DNA of 64,000 nt from Lathyrus oleraceus (GCF_024323335.1 NC_066580.1:141412188-141476187), one strand, 5' to 3'. Numbered from the stretch's first letter, positions 48,561-60,726 are shown. A program made the numbers and translations. Notes: generated by a model not told the origin, from the sequence alone.

Positions 48561-48899
48561 TTGACTGATGCTGAATGGGTTCAGAGTCGTTATGACCAGC
48601 TGAATTTGATTGAAGAGAAGCGATTGACTGCCATGTGTCATGGTCAGTTATATCAGCAGAGAATGAAGAAAGCATTTGATAAGAAGGTCAAGCCTCGCGT
48701 GTTCAGAGAAGGTGACCTTGTGCTCAAGAAAGTCTTGTCTCTCGTGCCCGATTCCAGGGGCAAGTGGACTCCTAACTACGAGGGTCCATATGTTGTTAAG
48801 AGAGCCTTTTCAGGCGGAGCTTTGATGCTTACAACAATGGATGGGGAGGATTTCACTCGTCCTGTGAATTCAGATGCAGTCAAGAGATACTTTGCCTAA
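48561..48899 (+). pseudogene. Ogre B integrase C-terminal fragment
   Basis: 112 codons, open, starting at TTG (no ATG): TDAEWVQSRYDQLNLIEEKR, QQRMKKAFDKKVKPR, FREGDLVLKK, then GKWTPNYEGPYVVKRAFSGG, ALMLTTMDGEDF, and DAVKRYFA before the stop. PNYEGPYVV is the GPY/F-type module at the end of Ty3/gypsy integrases. The HHCC and DDE core domains are absent. It is the best preserved coding piece of B, but cannot act as an integrase. Confidence 0.8.
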
Positions 48900-48937
48900 A
48901 AAAAAAAGTATATGCAAATGAAAAACAGAATAACTCG

Positions 48938-49100
48938 CTAAGTTGAAAACCCGAAAGGGCGGCTTAGGCAAAAATGAGCGTCTCGGTGGAGAACCCGCAA
49001 GGGTAATCCAGGCAAAAATTAGAGACTTGAAAAAAAGAGAATATTTGCATCCCTCTAGATTGAGTACCTCACCCTGGGGCAATCTAGGCAAAAATTAGGG
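48938..49100 (+). repeat. Three stem-loop modules just after integrase
   Basis: Each module is a stem enclosing an inner hairpin and is followed by GGCAAAAATGAG or GGCAAAAATTAG. Stems: TAAGTTG/CGGCTTA (48939-48945 with 48960-48966), TGGA/TCCA (48987-48990 with 49007-49010) and TAGATTG/CAATCTA (49056-49062 with 49080-49086). Modules 1 and 2 have inner CCC-GNRA-GGG hairpins (loops GAAA and GCAA). Confidence 0.7.
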
Positions 49101-49499
49101 ATCAGGCAAGTAACTGCATCCTGACAAGACTTTCTGGTCATCAGCTGTCTGTTCGTCAGAGGATTCTCGATTCGTCGTCAACTGAAGCTTCGAATACATC
49201 GAGATTCAAATTGGTAGAGAAAGGATCATTATGTTCAATGTAGCCCTCTTCCAATATATATCACTGATTTCAAATTTGTACAGATCCATGGAGTCTTGCC
49301 ATTTGCAGACTACCATTCCATCAAATAAATTTGAGCTTTTATCCAATTATTTTCACTCTTATTTGTTTCAATTCAACAAATGTTTTGCATGTTTTAATTG
49401 ATAAAAATATCATTGTTTTAAAAAAAACAAAAATTTTTCAAAAATTATTGTTTTAAACAACGTGAACATTCACAAATGATATAAGGATACTCAAAGAAT

Positions 49500-52400
49500 T
49501 TCTCAGTGCTCTCCCAAGGGTGGCATGATTCCCAACAGGTAAGACATTTGTTCATACTCCTGGTTTGGTTTGTATCCTTCTTCTCCATATTTTGTTGTTG
49601 GGGTTGTCCCCCAAACAGAGATTTGGTTGTTGGGGTTGTTCCCTAAGCAGAGCTTCTGTGGATTTTGACTCCCCGAAGCAGAGTGGTGTGTTGAAGACTC
49701 AGTCTGTTCTCCAGCAGTAGTCTCTCCCCGGCTTGATTGCTCAGTCGTTCAGAATATTTGTGGTTAGTGGGTTGATATCCCCGTATCCCGTATTTCTCCC
49801 TAAGTGAGTTGCCAGCATAATTGCAAGTCGAGTTGTTGGTGGGGTTGTTCCCCAAGCAAAGGGTTGTTGAAGCTTCCGTTTTCTCCAGCAGCAGTTTTCC
49901 CCAGCATGGATGCTTTCCTTGTGGAAGATTCGGCGGTTGATGGTCTGTCACCTTGGTGCCCCGTCACTTTCTCCAGTGGATCGCCATGCCCAGACTTTAT
50001 TTGTCTCCTTGGCGAGTAGAACAGTTATTGATATCCCCATCGAAGTCGCGAGCAGAGTTGTTGTCACTCTCCCCAGCGCGGTTGCCAGCAGATTTGTCTG
50101 TTTTCTCAGCACGGTCGCTTTCCTTTTGGAAGATTCGGTAAGTCAGTGGTTTGATACCCGGTACTTTACCTTTTCCCCGGCAAAGTCGTCAGTGGAGTTG
50201 TTTACTTTCTCTCTATCAGAATGGTTGTTATTCTCAGCAGAGCAGGATTTATTTTCCTACTCCGTGGTTGATTGGGTTGATATCCCAGTATTTTCATCCA
50301 ACTTTTTTCAGCATTTGTCTGCAGAGCGGTTGTTGTGGCAGTATTGCCTGTTGAACCTCCTTCAATCCCCGGTATGGTCGGTTGATAGCCCCGTCATCCA
50401 GAGATTGTATGGATTTCCTGATTACTTTTAGATCCTCAGTAGAGCGGATTTTATTGCAGAATCTGCTGATGTGATCCATCAGATATGTGTTCGCCCCGAG
50501 TAGAGTGGTTTGTTGCAGAATCTACTTGTTTGGTGTTTTCCTTCCTCAGTGGGTTATTCCCCAAGAGAGTAGTCGATGATATCCCCACTAGAGTTGCTTG
50601 TGCAGCCAAACTCTATCCGGGTGACCTTTGCTCCCTCAGTGGGTTGTTCCCCAATGGAGTTATGTTGGATCCGTTTCCATAGCAGTGTTTGCTAGGATCC
50701 CCTGCAGGATTTTGAGATTCTCTTGTTCCCCAACAGATTTGTCTTTGTGGCTCTTTGCCTGTTGTGACTTTCTGCGCCCAAGTTGGGGTGATCGCTGATC
50801 CATTGCTCAGATTTGGTATTCTCCAGATATCCCTGATTCTTTTGCTTCTGCTTCCCAGCAGTACCCGCAGATCTTTGCTTTATAGCATATAGATCTCCAG
50901 CAGAATTGGCTTTCCAGTTGGTTTTCCCCTGGGAGTATAATACCGGACGTTTGATTCCTGGACTGTTGTGTTAGTAATGTCTGTTTTGTCAGCATTCATC
51001 AAACATAAATCACGCATATTCATGCATATTCATGAAACATTCAGATATTCATGTTGCATTTTTGCCATATATCCCTTGTTTGTTATTCCCTGCTATGGTG
51101 ATATAGATCTTTATAGATCTTCCTAAGCAGATGTCGGGTGTTAAATCTCTCCATATAGAGTCAGCCCATAAGCAGAAAGTGTCTGTCTGTCCTTCTGCAG
51201 TTCCCCACTGAGATATACCCTCGTGGATGACGGTTTCTTCCGTTTCCTCCCAGCATATATATTGGGATGGAGTGTTCCTATTTGAGTTATATCCTCATAG
51301 GACGTGTATTGATTCAGTCTGTCTTTTCGGATCTTTCCCGAATTGACGTTTGTCGTCTGTTTCTTGTGCTTCCCTGTGGTGATTTTTATCCCCAGCGGAG
51401 TTTTCGGGCCTCTACCCTTATACCGGTAGTTGTAAGTCCTATTGTTCCTTTCCTCTTGGCGGAATTTGTGGTTATATACCTTTCATTCCTCCGCAAGAGT
51501 CGATTTTGGCCCCTACCCTTATACCGGTAGTTGTAAGTCCTATTTTCCTGGCTTTTTTGACGGAACTTGTGGTTATATACCTTTTAGTCCCCAGCCAGAG
51601 TTGTTGGTTTTCTACCTGATAGTCGGTAGTCGTAAATCCTAATTCCCTACGCTCCAACAGAGTTTGTGGTCTGTTATAAACCTCATTTTTGGTTTCTCGT
51701 GCGGATTCATGATTTATTCTGTCCCCACGCAGAGTTTTTGGTTTTCTATCCAATATTCGGTAGATGTAAACCCTAATTTGTGGTTATTCCCACCAGAGTA
51801 TGGCTTCTACCCCGTATTCGGTAGTTGTGAGTCCTATCTCTTTTCCCCTAGCAGTGGTAACCTTGGTGGTTCGATCTGGTTGATGGCGGATCTTCTGTTG
51901 TTGTGGTGTTATCCCTACCAGAGTTCTGTTCCCTGTGGTGATTTTTATCCCCAGTGGAATTTGTGGTCTTCTACCCCGTATTCGGTAGTTGTAAATCCTT
52001 TGTTGCTGTAATTTTTTTTCTCTCCAGCGGAGTAGTATCTTATGATACATGTGGATAATTGCCGGTTGCTAGCAATTTTATCCTCAGCTGAGTCTTTGGT
52101 TTCTTACCCAGTAGTCGGTATTGTTAAACCTCCTGTTTCCTCAGCCAGATTTTTGGTCTTCTGCCCCGTATTCGGTAGATGTAAACCCTAATCTCTTTGT
52201 GGTTATCTTCATTCAATATTCGATGTTGATATTCCTCCCTGCCTTGGGTAGTTGCTCTTGAGTAAGCACTTGTATTCCCAGCAGTCTCCTGGATCATTGC
52301 CGGATGCTTGCAATGTTATCCTTTTGAAGTCGCCAGTGGGTCTTTTCACCGTTTGCTAGTGATTTGTTCCCCAGATCGTTGATTGTTTATCAATGTATTC

Positions 52401-54412
52401 CTTGCCTTTGCGGATAATTGCCGGATGCTTGCAATTTATCCCCAGTGAGTCTTTCATTTACCCTTTTGTTGGTAATGTTGTTACTCCCTTCGATTGGTCA
52501 TCATTATATGCCTGTTTGGTATCCCGATGCCTCTCTTTTCGGTCGATTTATCCTTTATTAACCCTTATGCCGGTTGTGGATAATCTTCCATGCGAGTATA
52601 CTATCCACGTTCTGACGGTAATGGATATTATATCTCGTCCACTCTCGAGTCAATCTTTGATTGTTTTCTCCGCAGAGTCAGATTCGTATTCCTTGTGGAA
52701 TCGAATGTCCATCCTATAAACAAGTCTGCTGTTCTAGCTTTCTTCAGGGTGATGAGTGTTTTGGAACACAAACCAATTCACGTCTTCGGATTTTATCCTA
52801 TAAACAACCTACAACCCGGTTCAGGATAACTTTCCATGCGAGTATACTATCCACGTTCTGACGGTAATGGATAATATATCTCATGCACTCTTCAGTCGAA
52901 GCCTTCTGTGTTTCCCTAGTCGAGTAAGATTCGTTATTTCCCTTGGCGGAGTCGAATATTTCTTTGTTGTTGGATAATTGCCGGATGCTTGCAATTTATC
53001 CCCTTGAGTTGTCTTTCGTTTACCCGGATGCTTGGTAACGATTGTCTCTCCTTTTGGTTAGTCACCTATTACATACTTCGGTATCTCTGGTGTCTTTTCC
53101 TTTCGAGTACATTATTCACGGTCTGCCGGTAATGAATAATATGTCTCATGCGCTCTTTGGTTGGAATCCTTTGTTGACTTTCCCCAACTGAGCAAGATTC
53201 GTATTCTTTGTAGAATCGAATATCCATCCTTTAACCAGTTGTATTTCGGATGTGTGTTTTGGCATATATACCAATTCACGTTTTCGGTAGATCACCTATT
53301 ATATACCTCGGTATCTCTGGTGTTTCTTACCATGCGAGTTTATTATCTACGTTCTGACGGTAATAGATAATATGTCTCATGCGAGTATCTTATCCACGGT
53401 CTGCCGGTAATGGATATTATATCTCATGCACTCTTTGGGTTTGTGTCCCCATTTGAGTAAGGTTCGTTCTCCCGTTGCGGATTCGAATGTCCATCCTTCA
53501 AGTATTGATTTGCTTTTTCAAGCCCTCCTTCAGGATGTTGAGTGTCTTGGCATATATACCAATTCACATTTCGGTCGGTCACCTATTATATACCTCGGTA
53601 TCCCTGGTGTTCCCTCCTTTCTACTCCCTATTATGACCTTGGTCCCCTGTGGAGTTAGATTTTCCTGAGTATTATACCCTTCGTTGGTCTTTCTCAGATG
53701 TTGGTTGATTGATATCTCTCACCCTCATACCGGTCTTAGATATTCATTCTTCCTGAGTTTGTTACCCTTATACCGGTAACACCTCATTCCTGTAGCTTTC
53801 CCAGGAGAGTCTCTTTGTTAGACATTCCCCTGCGGAGTTTCCTTTGGTGATTTTACCTTTTGCTATATGGGCGTTTCCCCGATATATGCATTTCCCGGCA
53901 GGTAGGTTCTCTGTGAATCTTTTCCTGGTCCGAGTCCGGATTTTTATCCGAAGTATCCTTTGTGGATAATTTGAGTCAGCTTATGTCTTTCCTATGGATT
54001 TATTTTCCTTTGGAATTTCTTTATTCCCCGGTGTGAGCCCTTTGCTTCCCCAGCAAGCTCTCCAGTCCGATATCTGTTATCCCCACTCGGAGTCGTGTCT
54101 AGTTCACGCTGTGTCAGTTTTGTATCCCTAATTAAAGCCGTGTCCTGCTCACGCATTCTTTCTCTTACTATCCCCTAAAAGAGTCCCAATAAGAGTCTTA
54201 TTAGAGTCTCTGTTCCTGGTGAGTGTATTACTCCGATGGATCGTCTTTTCTTCTGTGTGAACTATATTCCCCACAGAATTTGCTTTTGCATGCATACATC
54301 TGCATCATGAGGTCTCTTAGGGACCAAAATTTGTCTCATTACTATTATTTAAGCCCATTCTACCGCGTCGAAATGAAGATTTCTAAACTTCACTTCTCCG
54401 GCTAGAATGACC
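49500..54412 (+). other. Long hairpin-rich 3' untranslated region of Ogre B
   Basis: No gene; open frames here lack motifs and follow the repeats. It is built from degenerate repeats, most of which are inverted repeats: TTGGGG..CCCCAA (from 49598), CTACC-N8-GGTAG (51405-52190), stems around CGGATGCTT (52053-53039), the TCTG-loop family (52602-53416) and ATAC/GTAT with UUCG-like loops (53063-53609). Hypervariable 3' UTRs that seed satellites are known in Tat/Ogre elements. Confidence 0.75.
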
Positions 54413-54414
54413 TT

Positions 54415-54427
54415 AAATAGGGGCATC
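54415..54427 (+). other. Polypurine tract of Ogre B
   Basis: AAATAGGGGCATC directly before the 3' LTR. Not purely purine, but in the right place and G-rich. Confidence 0.65.
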
Positions 54428-57400
54428 TGTAAGACCCCAATTTTGGCCCTAAGATCCCTCATTGCCCATAACATATCATATCATGGCCTCAAGGATCATT
54501 GCATACCCTAGCTGCCCTCCTAGTGGGTGGGTTACCTTGTGAGTGTGTTTCTTGATCACCAAGCATGTATTGCATTTGTATATCATTGCTTTTCATATGT
54601 TTACTAACCAAAAGTACAAAAATATTGTCATCTAACCATGTTGCTTGCAGATGAAGCTAGCCAGTTCAATACAGTCAAATCAGGCCCTGAGCAATTGATG
54701 GTGACCATTCTTGAAGAATTTGGACACCATGATCATTCATTAAGAGTTCATATAACTTGTGATATCATTTGGAATCAAGATCTCAATTGAAAAAGGCTTG
54801 AAATTCATCAGAATATGGCCCAGTCAAGAAAAGTCAACAAAAGTCAACTGTGGTCAACAGTGGATTTGATCAGTGATTTGATGATTGGAATTGGTTAAAA
54901 AGGTCTCATTCATGTCTATATAAACTTCATTTGGCATTTCAAAGACCAAGGTTGAAGGAATTGAAGTCAGACAGAAAGTTTCCCAAAATGGCAAGTGGAC
55001 CTGTAATTTCAGCTGCCCAAAATGGAAAGTTTTTCCCCTCAAGATAACTTTATGATACAAGCTTCAAATCAAAATTTGTCCAACATGAAAGTTGAAGAGC
55101 TTGTTCTCACAATTCCAAAAAGTCCAAGAACTCAAAAATCCCATGTGTGGTTTGCAAGATATGGTCAGATGAATTTCAAAAAAGACCCGTAATCAGGAGG
55201 GCATAACTACCACATGGATTGTCCAAATTGCAAGTTCTTTATATGCACAAACTCCATTTGACATGTACTTTCATGGTGCATAATTGGATTTCTTCAAAAT
55301 TGCTCAATGCAAAAGGTCAAATTTCAACTGGACTGTTAAATGAACCAGGGGCAAAATCGTCCAACTTGTGAAATAATTGGAATTTTTGAGTGGGGATTTT
55401 TGCAACACCTCATGAATGGCATTTGAAAATTGTTGGAATAATCACAATATGCCTAGGCCCCATGGTTTGATATCTAGCTTTTGAAATGGACTTGAAATTG
55501 CATGACATTACCATGACATGGTGAATTTGCAAAGTACATGGTCAATGGAGAGGGGACTTGTTTCTACACATCATATATGATATTTTGGACTTGCTTGAAT
55601 CAAAAAATTGGACTGATATGGACTGGTTTAGAGAAAGAGCAAAAGGGAGCCAAATTCACACATAAGCTTAATTTCACTAATTCACTATTTTTCATTAATC
55701 ATAATTATAGTTGTATTAGTGATCCATATATAAGTTTAATCCATAACAGAAATTGAACACTAATCATTTTTCTCAAATCCACAAGAAAATCTCAAGAAAC
55801 TCTCTCATTTTCTCTCACTTTTTCACATATGGCATATTCACTTTTTTCAATTTTTCACCAATAATCCATCAAGTTTCGTGCTATTTCTTGGTAAATCTTT
55901 CATCTGCAGGTGTTGATTAGGAACTGTTGAAAGCCATTGAAGCTCAAAATCCATTGAAACCACACTGTCCAAGCTTGCTCCAAGAGATAACAGTTGGAGA
56001 TTTCCATCGCTGTGAGCTGTTTGGAGCTTGGAAATTGATTGCACGTGCTTGCTTACGCCGTGCTGCAAATCTGTTTTGGAGTTTCGACGCTCGAATCCAA
56101 CAAACTCGGCCGCTGCCACCATTAAAGGTTGGAGATCAAACTTGTTAATTCTTGCAATTCCTATATGGATCTTGTAGATCTTGGCATGTAGGTCACGTTA
56201 AGCTTCGAATCGTGCGAATCCGTTAGGTATTAAGAGAGATATGTTGAGTTGATTATTTATATGTGAATCTTGTTTCGATCGGTTCATCGTGCATGGTTAG
56301 ATTTAGGAGAATTGCTTGCTAGATTCATGATCCTGATGAGATGCCGGTTCCAACGGTATAAGGCTTGTTCAATTCGGTGGTCATTTGCTCGTAACCGAAT
56401 TCGCCGGCGATGAGAAGTACGAGCTGTGCGAAGAAGACGGAAAAATTCTGGAAAAATGCACTTGGATCCTGTTTCCTCCGTTTTCAATTCATTTTTTGTG
56501 TTTTTGGAGCGCCAGAACAAATCAAGTGCTGCCACGTCAATTATTTGCACGGCACCGTTTTGGCTCTGGAGATGCTATTTGCACATTTGCCATTCTGTTA
56601 CAATTTAATTAAATAAAATCATTATAAATCCAAATAATATTTCACTAAACATTTAGAAACTTCAAAAAATCATATAATCCACAATTTTGATCCAAATAAA
56701 CTCAGGATTTTTTTGTTAATCTTCTTTTTTTATTTACTTTTTTATAGAATCAAAAAATGAAATGTTGCTTGGTAGAAATTTGAATTTCCATAGAGATGTT
56801 CATGATGTATGCCAAATTTCACATGTCTCACCATTTTAATTGTAAAATCACCATACATAATCCAAATTAAATGAAATTTTAGGTGTAGAATCTTGACTCA
56901 TTTCTGGAATTTTTGGCATAGGTTTTGTAATTTTTGGCCTTCTGGTTTTTGATATATGAATTATAGAACTTGAGTATGATGAATTGTGACATAATTTGAT
57001 ATGCTATATTCCCTGAATTTTTTGCCATGCTTCCCCTTGGCCTATGGCCTTGATTTTTTGCATGTAGCACCATTAACATGTTAGCATTCACTGTGAATTT
57101 TTGTGGATTTTTACAATCCATTTCCTAATTGATTAGGATTTTTACCTTCTGCCTATCATTTTTTGGACCTAGCTTGTGTCACATTATTCCCTATGTTGCC
57201 AAATCCACATACCTTATCCAATGACCATGAAAATTGATAGGGTAGTTCCTAACATGTTAAGCTATCATTTAGATTTGGTCCCATCCGTTTCCCATTTACC
57301 ATCACTGTTTACCATTTAATTGAAGTTGGTGCATATTTTTTGACTTCATTTGATTGTGTTTTTGCATGCCTTGTCATGTTTAATTAATTCCCATAGCTCC

Positions 57401-59980
57401 ACTAGTCCAAATTGCTTGAAAATTGACATGTAGCTTGTTGAATGTCCTCTGTTTAGGATATAATTTTTGTGGAATTTACTGTGTTGTTTTGATATTTTTT
57501 GTGATGTGATCTTGCTGGTTGCTCATATGTGGTTTAACATTGCTCACTTTGCCTTGCATGGTGCACAAATTGAAATAGGTGTATAGTTTGGATATGGGAC
57601 CAATTGGGATCCCTTTGTTATTGAAATATCTTGACTTTGATCATGAATTGGTTGCTGTTTTAAGATTTTTTCTTCTTTTGGACCCTAGGCTAGTCCTAGT
57701 GGTCTTATTACTTACATTTGAATGTGATTTTGGCTTTTCAGGTTAAGAAGTTAATGATTAAAGGAATTGTTTCATATTTGGGATTATCTTACTTGACTTG
57801 TAAACTAATGTGGCTGTTTTGTAGGATGTTGGTTCATATTGAGCTTTGTGCTATGCACATTATTGTTTGATTATGATTGTACATTGTTGATTATTGTATT
57901 GTTGTTTGATTTCGAATGGGATGCTGATTATGTTGGATTGTTTTCAGGTACCCTTTAGTTGCTCAGTTCTCTTAAGAACTTGCATTGCTTTGCTTATAAG
58001 CAATTAGCATTGAGGTATAGAACCTTCTTCTTCATGTAGTCTGGAGACCCGGCCCGTTATTTGGCCGGGCAAACTGTCTGAAGTCCTCCTTAAGAGGCAA
58101 TGCTTGTGTATGTTTATATTTGTCCTAAGCAGGAAAAGTCCTCATGTGAGGCAATTGGTGGAAGGTAGGGATAAGCAATCTATCCCCCACTATTCTGTGA
58201 GTCTTCTCCTTGCTCCCATTACATGGTTGTAGCATTGAGATCCAAACCCAAGATCTATCGAGTCTAATTGGGGAAAGAGTTCCATCTTTCTGAACTCCCC
58301 CACATTCTTATATTTACATGCTCTCTCGGACCTGAGATAGAAGCAATGAGGCACACCCCTCATATCCTTTCATCTGCTTCACCTGAGCCCCTCAATGGCC
58401 AGGTTAAGAGCGACACTTACCTATTACAGTGGACTTTCATAGTCAAACCCTTTTGATTGAGCCTCCTTGTTTGGCTATAGAGTGTGCTATCTGATTGTTT
58501 GTGATTTATTACTCATTTGTACATGATTGCTTGCTTGCCTTAGTGCATTTACTGTCATTCATTGCTCCTTGTAGCATGTCCATTATCTCATACCTATGTG
58601 ATTTGTTTGATTACCCATTGAGGAACCAGTTATAAGTCCCTGTGAGTTGGCATCTGTTCCCATGACATGGAAGGGGTAGAGTGTAAGACCTCATTGGTCA
58701 CTCATACCCATTGCCTAGTGCATTTACTTGTGTATGTGAGGATCCATTATAAGTCCCTGTGATGTGGCATTGGTTTTCCTATGAGCATACTGTGGAGGTT
58801 AACATAAGTCCAGATAGATTGGCGGTTGACTTCCCTGTTTTGTTTTTCTGTTTTATTCTGATGGAGATTAGTGTAAGTCCATAGAGTGGCTTCTGATATC
58901 CTTGCTTGTTTTAGGAGACAGGTATAAGACCATTGAGTGGCCTCCAGTATCCGCTTTTATTTACTTTCATCTGTTACCATGTTCATTGCTCATTTGTAGC
59001 CTATTCCTAAGGACCCACTTGAATCATCTTCTATATGATTTCAAGAGGTGGACCCTTCTAAGAGGTTTTACATTCACTCTTCCATTCCATTCATCCCATT
59101 GTGTCCTACCTTTTCACACATACTTTTAAAACTTGAAATAAGTGTCGTGCAAACATTCTCACTCTTTTCAAATTAGAAACTTGGACCTTAAGTCCATGAT
59201 TTTTCAAATTCCATTTTGTAAATACTTCTTTGAATCAATCTTAATCATACTTTGACTCCTTTTGTGAATAATCCTAATCCATTAATTTCACTCACTCAAA
59301 TGTTTTGGCTTTGTCCATTCTTGTTAATCTTTTCATGCATTAGCCATAGGTTTCAATTCTCATTGTGGTTGATGTAAACCTCACCCTGTCCTTAGCGAGT
59401 CGACAATAAGACTTTCGTACTGAAAACAGGGTTAACCCCTCTAGTACGTCGAAGTTATCCTCGCATGGTGGATGTTGGTCTTGGTCGAGTTTTCTCCCAT
59501 TGATAATGAAGAACCTTAAGTGCTATTGTTTTAAAATTGAATCCACTAACTTTTGGAAGTTTTTAGCCGAACTACGGCGTTTTGATCCTTACCTTTGATG
59601 GAAGGTACGTAGGCAACGGGTTCATCCGTTCGAACACAAAAATAATTAATTTGTACATTCTTTTCTCATCATCCCAATCATGTTTGCACATCACTTATGT
59701 CATAATAAATAATAATTTTGTACAACAAAGTGTGAAAAGGGCTCCCTAGGAGTACCTAGGACGTGATGGGTGCCTAACACCTTCCCATTGCGTAATTTAC
59801 CCCTTACCCAGACTCTCTGATCTTTTTCATTAGTTTTCTACGTGTAAAACTTCTTAGGTTTTTGTTCGCTTTTTAACCAGTCCTTAGGATAAATAAAAGT
59901 GCGGTGGCGACTCTATGTTTATTGTATACTTTGCTTATGATTTAATCAATAGATCATATAGCGACGAATACACCGCTACA
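54428..59980 (+). repeat. 3' LTR of Ogre B
   Basis: 5,553 bp, same length as the 5' LTR, offset 13,520. TATA box at 55727-55734; CCTAGG hairpin at 59745-59760. Confidence 0.95.
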
Positions 59981-59985
59981 GGTCT
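59981..59985. repeat. Target site duplication GGTCT (right)
   Basis: Matches 40903-40907 exactly. Confidence 0.92.
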
Positions 59986-60161
59986 TCAACGACAAAGGGC
60001 TGTTCAAGAGTGGAGGTTTCATCCACGCCGATCAAGCTGAGGGAGCTGCTGCTATTCTGGAAGAGGATGCAGAGGATACTGACAATTTTGTCATCCCTGG
60101 CGGGATCTGCCACAATTGGGTCGCTGTAGATGTTCCTACAGTCATTCATAAGTCAGCGTAA
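59981..60161 (+). pseudogene. Ogre A protease-end region, second part
   Basis: Continues after B: VFNDKGLFKSGGFIHADQAE, then an acidic stretch and NFVIPGGICHNWVAVDVPTV, IHKSA and a TAA (60159-60161). Colinear with 47823-47996 in B. Confidence 0.75.
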
Positions 60162-60422
60162 TATGTTCGCTTTGTTTTAAAAACCCTTCTCCCATGCCAA
60201 AAGGAGAAGTGATGACATTGCTGGCATCATATATAATGATATTTCATTCAATTAATGCATTGTTAAACATTTGTTTTTCCAATTGTTTTCACTTTTTGCT
60301 TTTGCATGAAATCGATGATCACAAAAAACCCTGAAAAACAAATAAAAGCAATCTTTTCATCTGCATAAATGATTTGCTTGTTTAAATTCAAAAGCTTTTC
60401 ATTATCCAGAATCATTATGCAG

Positions 60423-60590
60423 GGATTTCTAAACCCATTGAACATAATGATCCAACGCCATCTCCCAATCTTGAATTCCCTATATTTGAAGCAGAGGAAG
60501 ATGATGTTGAAGGGGATTCCTGACGAGATTACCCGTCTTCTTGAGTACAAAAAGAAGACCATTCAGCTGTATCTTGAGAATCAGCAAAAA
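60423..60590 (+). pseudogene. Ogre A reverse transcriptase lead-in scrap
   Basis: After an AG acceptor at 60421-60422 it reads GISKPIEHNDPTPSPNLEFP, then an acidic run. A frameshift within GATGTTGAAGGGGATTCC moves to a frame reading GIPDEITRLLEYKKK. This is the short region before the RT palm in Ogre pol; RT itself is missing. The same frameshift is in B. Confidence 0.65.
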
Positions 60591-60726
60591 CAGTCAAACT
60601 GGGGCATTACAAATGTAATCAAAAAAGAGAGAGGGTGAAAAAAAAAAACAAAAAAAAAACAAAAATCAAAAATTTTTTTTTAAGAAAAAAACAAATAAAA
60701 GAAAAAGCATACCCTCAAACCCCTAG

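Larger units (their letters stand above)
40908..59980 (+). mobile_element. Ogre B: complete, young, non-autonomous Ogre element (19,073 bp)
   Basis: Both LTRs are 5,553 bp and differ at about 16 sites by eye (near 0.3%). The interior (46461-54427) keeps the primer site, leader, scraps of gag, protease and RT, the integrase C-terminus, a long 3' untranslated region and a purine tract. TSD GGTCT is at 40903-40907 and 59981-59985. Intact Ogres exceed 20 kb and encode Gag, protease, RT/RNase H and integrase. Here almost all enzyme coding is gone, so B must have been mobilised in trans. It is inserted in the protease region of Ogre A. Confidence 0.93.

Noticed and set aside
49560..54200. CRISPR-like reading of the spaced repeats in the Ogre B 3' UTR
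   Set aside because: Repeats are degenerate, unevenly spaced and of several families, in a plant retrotransposon; no cas genes or constant repeat length.
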